Shown here piece after piece: positions 14,525-19,121 of a DNA stretch of 19,121 nucleotides. A model generated the notes under the pieces. The model worked only from the letters and a program-made list of their open reading frames with translations, searched no databases and had not been told where the DNA came from. Numbering within the stretch: the stretch's first letter is position 1; each line of letters starts with the position of its first letter. The position numbers and the translations under genes are program-made. Where the stretch lies: positions 1 to 19,121 of the forward strand of contig JAHEMP010000014.1 in the NCBI GenBank assembly GCA_024643585.1. The letters run 5' to 3'. The DNA is from Crocinitomicaceae bacterium. Its GTDB lineage: Bacteria; Bacteroidota; Bacteroidia; Flavobacteriales_D; Crocinitomicaceae.

Positions 14525-15262
14525 ATGGATTCGAAAATAAAATACTATTTACAAATTGCAGATAGCGCTCTCATCTATGGATATAGATTGAGGGAGCTAT
14601 CTTTGTTTAATACCCCATTTTTAACCTCCCTTTCTCAAAGTGATTTGACAAATCAGCTTTTAAACATTGCTGACACAACCTACAAGGAGGTAAATGGACT
14701 TTATAAAAAACTGCAAGCACAACCTTTTCTAATTGTAAGAAAGAATCCTGAGGAATATTTCAATGCCATTTTGTTTGAACTTGAAAATGAAGATGAACTT
14801 TTTGTCATCGTTAGACAATTCTTGGTAGACACTTTTCACTCTCTCTTTTACCAAGAATTAATGAAAAGTAAAGATCAATTTTTAAGCAACCTAGCGAAAG
14901 AAAAAGTTGAATTATTCAAAAGTCAAGTCGAAAAAAGCAGATTGTGGTTTAAGGAATTAAAATTCTTAGATCTGGAAAAATACAAACAAGTTCAAAAAAA
15001 CCTCAACGTACTTTGGGAATATAGTGCTGATTTTTTTCAAGCTTCAACAGCTGATTTAATTATGCTTTCTAAAGAATTTGGTGTGGATTTACACAAAATT
15101 CAACTGAAATGGAAAATCGCGATGGAAAAGGCAATTTTAGAAGAAGGATTCAATTTACCTACTAAAAACGGGACCTTGATTGGCGGAAAAGAAGGCAGAC
15201 ACAGTAAAAGTTTTCACTCCATCTTGAAAAGCCTGAAAACAAGCGAATTGCGTTTTCGTTAG
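14525..15262 (+). CDS. Divergent PaaC-like protein (phenylacetyl-CoA epoxidase structural subunit homologue)
   Basis: This 245-aa, all-helical soluble protein appears related to PaaC (PaaI), the non-catalytic ferritin-like subunit that pairs with PaaA in the multicomponent epoxidase opening the phenylacetate pathway. From memory of E. coli PaaC, similar stretches are YYLQIADSALIYGYRLRE (7-24), VRQFLVDTFHSLFYQELMKSKD (96-117, split here by family gaps), KSRLWFKEL near 137-145, LNVLWEYSADFF near 160-171, and GGKEGRHS (220-227). The EWCGHxPxLExDIAL signature is absent (residues 24-41 differ), and the EARYH segment is LFKSQ at 130-134, so metal-site-like residues are lost. No paaA, B, D or E lies in the window; the neighbours are DUF2892, fnr, hemN and ccoI. 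It may therefore be a reassigned scaffold. The gene overlaps the fnr 3' end by 4 nt. Function unknown; homology likely but not tested by search. Confidence 0.7.
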   Translation: MDSKIKYYLQIADSALIYGYRLRELSLFNTPFLTSLSQSDLTNQLLNIADTTYKEVNGLYKKLQAQPFLIVRKNPEEYFNAILFELENEDELFVIVRQFLVDTFHSLFYQELMKSKDQFLSNLAKEKVELFKSQVEKSRLWFKELKFLDLEKYKQVQKNLNVLWEYSADFFQASTADLIMLSKEFGVDLHKIQLKWKIAMEKAILEEGFNLPTKNGTLIGGKEGRHSKSFHSILKSLKTSELRFR

Positions 15263-15951
15263 TGTATTCCGGCAATTTTCCTCAAGCCAACTTCATCTAA
15301 AATTTGAAGTTTTCTGACGTGAATATCGATGATTCCGTCGTCTTTAAACTCTTTGAGTAATCGAATAAGTGTTTCGGTGGCCGTTCCAACAAAATTTGCC
15401 ATGTCCTCACGAGACAAATTTATTTCCTCTCCGGCGTAAATATCTTCTAATAAAACAAGTGAAAATGCCAATCGCTCCCGAACGGATTTTTGTGCCATAT
15501 TGGTAAGAGCCAATGCTCTATCGCTAAGTTCTTTGGACAACTCTTTCATGACTCCATTGCGCAGAATTGGGTTGGTGTCAATCATATTTAGAAAATCATC
15601 TTTTGAAATGAAACAGATATTGGATTCCTCTAATGTTTCCGCTGACATAGAATAGGGTTCCCCGCCAAACATTGAACGAAAGCCAACCACTTCTCCTTCT
15701 TTAGCTATGTGAATGATGTGCTCCTTGCCGCCATCTCCTCGGGTATATATTTTTACTTTGCCTTTGTTCAAGCAGTAAACACCCCTCGGAAAGCTTCCAT
15801 CTAAAAATAAAGATTGGTTTTTTTTATAATAAGAACATGTTTTGTGTGCGTTCAAATGTTCCGTGTCATTATCGCAGAAATTTGCAAATAACGAGTCCCT
15901 TCTCACCAGGCATGTACTACACGTAACATTTTTATAAGATTTGTCAAGCAT
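15259..15951 (-). CDS. Crp/Fnr-family transcription regulator with FNR-like cysteines
   Basis: This cytoplasmic DNA-binding regulator is probably an oxygen (or redox) sensor. From the ATG at 15951 it has 230 aa. A cyclic-nucleotide-binding-like beta-roll covers about 45-130, a dimer helix about 132-165, and a winged helix-turn-helix about 175-225. N-terminal Cys11 and Cys14 (CSTC), Cys26 and Cys39 are candidates for an iron-sulfur cluster. Cys113 (ESNICFIS) lines up with the fourth ligand Cys122 of E. coli FNR. In the recognition helix (TATETLIRLLKEF), Glu193 and Arg197 match the residues that read TGA in FNR/CRP, while the FNR serine is Ile196. The frame extends to an ATG at 16020, but the promoter (TTG-N20-TATATTTG) lies inside that extension, so 15951 is the real start. 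It is divergent from hemN and convergent with the PaaC-like gene. Confidence 0.9.
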   Translation of the reverse strand: MLDKSYKNVTCSTCLVRRDSLFANFCDNDTEHLNAHKTCSYYKKNQSLFLDGSFPRGVYCLNKGKVKIYTRGDGGKEHIIHIAKEGEVVGFRSMFGGEPYSMSAETLEESNICFISKDDFLNMIDTNPILRNGVMKELSKELSDRALALTNMAQKSVRERLAFSLVLLEDIYAGEEINLSREDMANFVGTATETLIRLLKEFKDDGIIDIHVRKLQILDEVGLRKIAGIH

Positions 15952-15984
15952 TAAACGTCCCTTTTGGCTTCCTAACAAAATTAC

Positions 15985-16015
15985 CAAATATATATGATTG
16001 TTAAAGCTGATGCAA
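15985..16015 (-). promoter_or_regulatory. Complete Bacteroidota promoter (-33 and -7) of the Fnr-type regulator
   Basis: On the minus strand TTG (16015-16013), a 20-nt spacer and TATATTTG (15992-15985) match both elements of the Bacteroidota consensus. Transcription would begin near 15981, giving a leader of about 30 nt to the ATG at 15951. This is the best promoter in the window. Confidence 0.75.
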
Positions 16016-16020
16016 GTCAT
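16007..16020. promoter_or_regulatory. FNR-box-like dyad between fnr and hemN
   Basis: CTGATGCAAGTCAT matches TTGATNNNNATCAA at 7 of 10 defined bases, with the core TGAT-N4-GTCA one base from perfect. The centre at 16013.5 is about -41 from the inferred hemN start (class II activator position). It also covers the -33 TTG of the fnr promoter, where binding would repress. Assigned by motif and position only. Confidence 0.45.
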
Positions 16021-16042
16021 TTTTTTTACTGACTACCTGAAA

Positions 16043-16050
16043 TAACTTTG
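16043..16050 (+). promoter_or_regulatory. Bacteroidota -7 promoter element for hemN-ccoI
   Basis: TAACTTTG is a full TAnnTTTG match 17 nt before the ATG at 16067. The -33 position has only a T-run without TTG, consistent with dependence on an activator. Confidence 0.6.
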
Positions 16051-16066
16051 TAAACAAAATATTTTG

Positions 16067-17431
16067 ATGGAAAATCTTCTAATAGCCAAATACAACAAGC
16101 CCGGACCGAGATATACTTCCTATCCCACGGTGCCTTTTTGGAAAGATGAACCATTGAACCTAAAAGATTGGAGCGCCTCGCTTAGAAAAAACCAAACGGA
16201 TTTCCAGACCAAAAATCTTAGTTTGTACATTCATTTACCCTTTTGTGAGAGTTTATGCACTTTTTGTGGCTGTCACAAACGAATTACAAAAAACCACAAA
16301 GTGGAGGATCCTTACCTTGATTCCGTTAAAAAAGAATGGGAATTGTACCAACAACAATTACCATTTAGTCCGGTCATTAAGGAACTTCATTTTGGAGGGG
16401 GTACACCGACATTTTTCCCTGCGGATAAATTGGTTCAACTTCTTCAATCCATCTTCAATCAAACCGCCGTTGACCCTTCTGAAATAGAGCTGAGTTTTGA
16501 AGCGCATCCGAACAATACGACCTCTGATCATTTGACTAAATTATATGATTTTGGTTTTCGACGATTGAGTCTTGGAATTCAGGATTATAGCCCAACCGTG
16601 CAGAAAGCTATACACCGCATTCAAACTTTTGACCAAGTAAAGTCAGTGCACGACGAGGCCCGAAGTTTGGGTTATAAATCCATATCACATGATTTAGTAT
16701 TTGGCTTGCCAAAACAAACACTAGAAGATATTGAATCGACAGTTGCTAAAACACTAGAGCTTCAACCCGATCGAATTTCGCTTTACAGTTATGCGCATGT
16801 TCCTTGGATAAAAGGAAATGGACAACGAGGCTTTGACGAATCAGACTTGCCCGATGGGGAGGAAAAACGTAAGTTGTATGAAACTGCCAAAGAACACTTG
16901 CTTCTGGCGGGCTATTTAGAAGTTGGGATGGATCATTTTGCAAAACCGGAAGACGATTTAGCCATCGCTTTTAACAACAAAACCTTGCATCGAAATTTTA
17001 TGGGGTACACGACAAAAAGTACCTCTATGATGATTGGTTTAGGAGCGTCTTCTATATCAGACAGTTGGTATGCATTTGCACAAAATGAAAAGTCAATTGA
17101 AAAATATCAAACATTAATTCAGGACGGAACTTTACCAATTTACCGTGGTCATTTATTGAGTGAAAATGATTTAACGATACGCCAATATATACTTGATCTA
17201 ATGTGTAAGTTTGAGACAAGATTAAGTTCAAGTTCAACCCTTTCAACCGTGCATGCCTCGATAAAAACGAACCTTAAGGAAATGGTAGATGATGGTTTAG
17301 TGCAAATTGACGGAGAAATCATTAAAGTTACTTCAAAAGGAGTACCCTTTGTTCGAAATGTCTGCATGGCCTTTGATCAAAATTTGGTTTCAAACACTTC
17401 TACAGAACGACTTTTTTCAAAAACAATATGA
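16067..17431 (+). CDS. hemN: Oxygen-independent coproporphyrinogen III oxidase (radical SAM)
   Basis: HemN converts coproporphyrinogen III to protoporphyrinogen IX without oxygen, using S-adenosylmethionine and a [4Fe-4S] cluster in the cytoplasm; it allows haem synthesis at low oxygen. The 454-aa protein starts with the HemN-type NKPGPRYTSYPTVPFW (10-25). The cluster-binding cysteines are Cys60, Cys64 and Cys67, followed by Cys69 (CESLCTFCGC). The SAM-contact GGGTP is at 110-114, and a HemN C-terminal domain covers about 350-440. The N-terminal tyrosine/YPT segment separates true HemN from HemW, which lacks it. The ATG at 16067 is used; a TTG one codon earlier is also in frame but unnecessary. 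The stop overlaps the ccoI start (ATGA), and the promoter region shows an FNR-like dyad at about -41. Confidence 0.96.
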   Translation: MENLLIAKYNKPGPRYTSYPTVPFWKDEPLNLKDWSASLRKNQTDFQTKNLSLYIHLPFCESLCTFCGCHKRITKNHKVEDPYLDSVKKEWELYQQQLPFSPVIKELHFGGGTPTFFPADKLVQLLQSIFNQTAVDPSEIELSFEAHPNNTTSDHLTKLYDFGFRRLSLGIQDYSPTVQKAIHRIQTFDQVKSVHDEARSLGYKSISHDLVFGLPKQTLEDIESTVAKTLELQPDRISLYSYAHVPWIKGNGQRGFDESDLPDGEEKRKLYETAKEHLLLAGYLEVGMDHFAKPEDDLAIAFNNKTLHRNFMGYTTKSTSMMIGLGASSISDSWYAFAQNEKSIEKYQTLIQDGTLPIYRGHLLSENDLTIRQYILDLMCKFETRLSSSSTLSTVHASIKTNLKEMVDDGLVQIDGEIIKVTSKGVPFVRNVCMAFDQNLVSNTSTERLFSKTI

Positions 17432-19121
17432 GCAATAATACTTGCTATCATTGTGGTGACACGGTTATTGGAAATCCAATAGTTTATCAAGAGAAAGAGT
17501 TTTGCTGCACGGGCTGTAAAGGAGTTTTTCAACTATTGAGTGAAAACAATTTAGGCAACTTTTACTCCATGGAAAGCAAGCCGGGCACGAAACCTAGCGC
17601 CCAAAATTTGCACAAATATAATTTTTTGGATGTCGAAACAATTCGTAAAAAATTCATTGAATTTGAGGATGGAGAATTGACTCGAGTTAATCTTCATTTA
17701 CCCACTATTCACTGCTCTTCTTGCATCTACCTTCTCGAAAATATATCCAAAATAGAACCTGAAATAATAAGTTGCCAAGTTAATTTTGCGAAACGAGAGG
17801 CAAGCCTTGTTTTTCGTGGTACAAAATTGCCACTTTCAAAACTTGCTCATTTATTGGATAAAATTGGGTATGCCCCTAATTTCGGTTCAAGAGGCAATTC
17901 GGACAGGAAGGAAGACAAACAATATTTATACAAACTTGGAATTGCTGGTTTTGCATTTGGAAGTATTATGCTTTGGAGTTTCCCAGAGTATTTGGGTATA
18001 AAAAGCGATTTTGATGATTTCAGAAATTTCACTTCTTATCTGTCCTTTGCGATTTCCTTACCCGTTTTATTTTACTCAGCAAGAGATTATTTTGTTTCGG
18101 CATTCAAAGCGATTCGTTATAAAAGTTTGAATTTAGACGTGCCCATAACTATTGGCATACTTGCGCTATACGGACAAAGTGTTTTCTCCATATTTAACGG
18201 GGATGGGCCAGGTTATATGGATTCGTTTGCTGGATTTATCTTTTTCCTTTTAATTGGAAAATGGTTTCAAAGTAAAACCTATCGAATGCTTTCCTTTGAA
18301 AGGGACTATAATTCCTATTTTCCATTGGCCATAACTCGGATTTCCGAACAAAACGAAGAAATTATTGAAATCGACCAATTAAAAGAAGGAGATAAAATTG
18401 CCTTACGGAACGATGAAGTTCTGCCTTGCGATTCTATTTTAATGTCTGACCAAGCTAAAATAGATTACTCCTTTGTGACAGGAGAATCAAATCTAATTTC
18501 TAAAAAAAAGGGAGACTTTATTTATGCCGGTGGAAGATTAGATGGGTATAGAATTGAATTAATCGTTGAAAAAGAAAGTAGCAGAGGTCAATTGACTAGA
18601 ATGTGGAATGAGATCAAAACGGATAAAAAAGACGTCTCTGGAATTCAATTTCAAAGCAAATTATCCTTCTATTTTCTTTCGATATTGTTAGTCGTAGCAT
18701 CGATTGCTGGAATTTCTTGGTTTTTTATTGATGCGTCACGAATTACCCAAATAGTAGTTTCTATTTTGATCGTTGCTTGTCCCTGTGCTTTAGCGCTGTC
18801 CGGACCGTTTACCTTTGGAAATATCATGCGTTTACTGGGCAGGAAAGGATTGTATTTGAAAAATGTGGAGGTCATAGAGCGAATAAACAAGATAACGGAT
18901 ATTGTATTTGATAAAACAGGCACCTTGACATACGGCACTGCCAATCACGTCCAATATTTAGGTGATGAAATGAGTTTAGAAGAAAAAAATGTAATCTTTT
19001 CCTTGGTGAACTCTTCGACACATCCTATTTCAAGAATGATTAGTAGTTATTTAAAAACCAAACATTCATTCATTTCTATTCCCTTGGAGCACTTTGAAGA
19101 AAAAAAGGGAAAAGGCATTTC
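17428..19121 (+). CDS. ccoI: Copper-transporting P1B-type ATPase of CcoI/FixI type, 3'-truncated by the window end
   Basis: This inner-membrane heavy-metal ATPase is inferred to export copper needed for assembly of cbb3-type cytochrome oxidase. The window holds 564 codons; the rest, including the GDGxND hinge, lies beyond 19121. In order: an N-terminal cysteine cluster Cys6, Cys9, Cys26, Cys27 and Cys30 (putative metal-binding domain of cation-transport ATPases); a metal-binding fold with Cys96-x2-Cys99 (HCSSC); membrane segments from about 160; TGES at 351-354 (actuator); the metal-passage motif Cys451-Pro-Cys453; the phosphorylated Asp495 in DKTGTLT; and His532-Pro533. The double N-terminal Cys region is typical of CcoI/FixI rather than CopA. 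The ATG overlaps the hemN stop by 4 nt (ATGA), so translation is coupled. ccoS and ccoNOP are expected downstream but cannot be seen. Confidence 0.9.
   Translation, partial: MSNNTCYHCGDTVIGNPIVYQEKEFCCTGCKGVFQLLSENNLGNFYSMESKPGTKPSAQNLHKYNFLDVETIRKKFIEFEDGELTRVNLHLPTIHCSSCIYLLENISKIEPEIISCQVNFAKREASLVFRGTKLPLSKLAHLLDKIGYAPNFGSRGNSDRKEDKQYLYKLGIAGFAFGSIMLWSFPEYLGIKSDFDDFRNFTSYLSFAISLPVLFYSARDYFVSAFKAIRYKSLNLDVPITIGILALYGQSVFSIFNGDGPGYMDSFAGFIFFLLIGKWFQSKTYRMLSFERDYNSYFPLAITRISEQNEEIIEIDQLKEGDKIALRNDEVLPCDSILMSDQAKIDYSFVTGESNLISKKKGDFIYAGGRLDGYRIELIVEKESSRGQLTRMWNEIKTDKKDVSGIQFQSKLSFYFLSILLVVASIAGISWFFIDASRITQIVVSILIVACPCALALSGPFTFGNIMRLLGRKGLYLKNVEVIERINKITDIVFDKTGTLTYGTANHVQYLGDEMSLEEKNVIFSLVNSSTHPISRMISSYLKTKHSFISIPLEHFEEKKGKGI

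Noticed and set aside
15952..16020. A 23-residue extension of the Fnr-type regulator from an ATG at 16020.
   Set aside because: The complete promoter TTG-N20-TATATTTG of the gene lies within this stretch; the inferred transcript begins near 15981.

Overview
The window is AT-rich and chromosomal, and it suggests a Bacteroidota bacterium, most likely in Flavobacteriales. Three things point there: a PorP/SprF-type outer-membrane protein, a secreted protein with a type IX secretion (T9SS) C-terminal sorting domain, and promoters of the Bacteroidota type (TAnnTTTG at about -7) with weak Shine-Dalgarno sequences. The genus cannot be told from this sequence. No tRNA, rRNA, CRISPR array, transposase or integrase is visible, and no gene-free stretch exceeds about 240 bp.

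Layout. 1-3141: a Pif1-like helicase (+) converges on a porP/sprF-like gene (-), and their stop codons share one CTAG. 3237-3848: an AlkB-family dioxygenase (+). 3902-9749: a minus-strand block that reads, in transcription order, sucA and sucB (E1 and E2 of 2-oxoglutarate dehydrogenase), an MFS transporter and thiol peroxidase tpx. The MFS gene is flanked by short ATTACGAAT repeats. 9977-10795: a T9SS-exported choice-of-anchor-like protein (+), followed by a bidirectional terminator. 10860-14064: metG, a tandem universal stress protein and a 96-aa unknown protein, apparently one minus-strand operon. 14303-15262: a DUF2892 membrane protein and a divergent PaaC-like protein (+). 15259-15951: a Crp/Fnr regulator with FNR-like cysteines (-), divergent from hemN and the start of a CcoI/FixI-type copper P-type ATPase (16067 to the window end, where it is cut).

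How the genes fit together. The right-hand 5 kb looks like the beginning of a low-oxygen respiration locus: an Fnr-type sensor, oxygen-independent haem synthesis (HemN) and the copper pump that supplies cbb3 oxidase. cbb3 subunit genes would be expected just beyond the right edge. Two dyads resembling FNR boxes (TGAT-N4-ATCA type) sit where an activator should. One is centred about -41 from the inferred hemN start and covers the -33 element of fnr. The other, a perfect 14-bp palindrome, is about -62 from the inferred start of the DUF2892/PaaC-like pair. This makes the PaaC-like protein the best candidate for something undescribed. It resembles a phenylacetyl-CoA epoxidase subunit, has no partner subunits in view, has lost family signature residues, and is possibly wired into oxygen control. 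The remaining genes are ordinary housekeeping, redox-defence and T9SS genes.

Five start sites were moved inward from the longest reading frame (sucA, uspA, fnr, hemN and the T9SS-sorted gene), using promoter position, start-codon identity and family N-termini.
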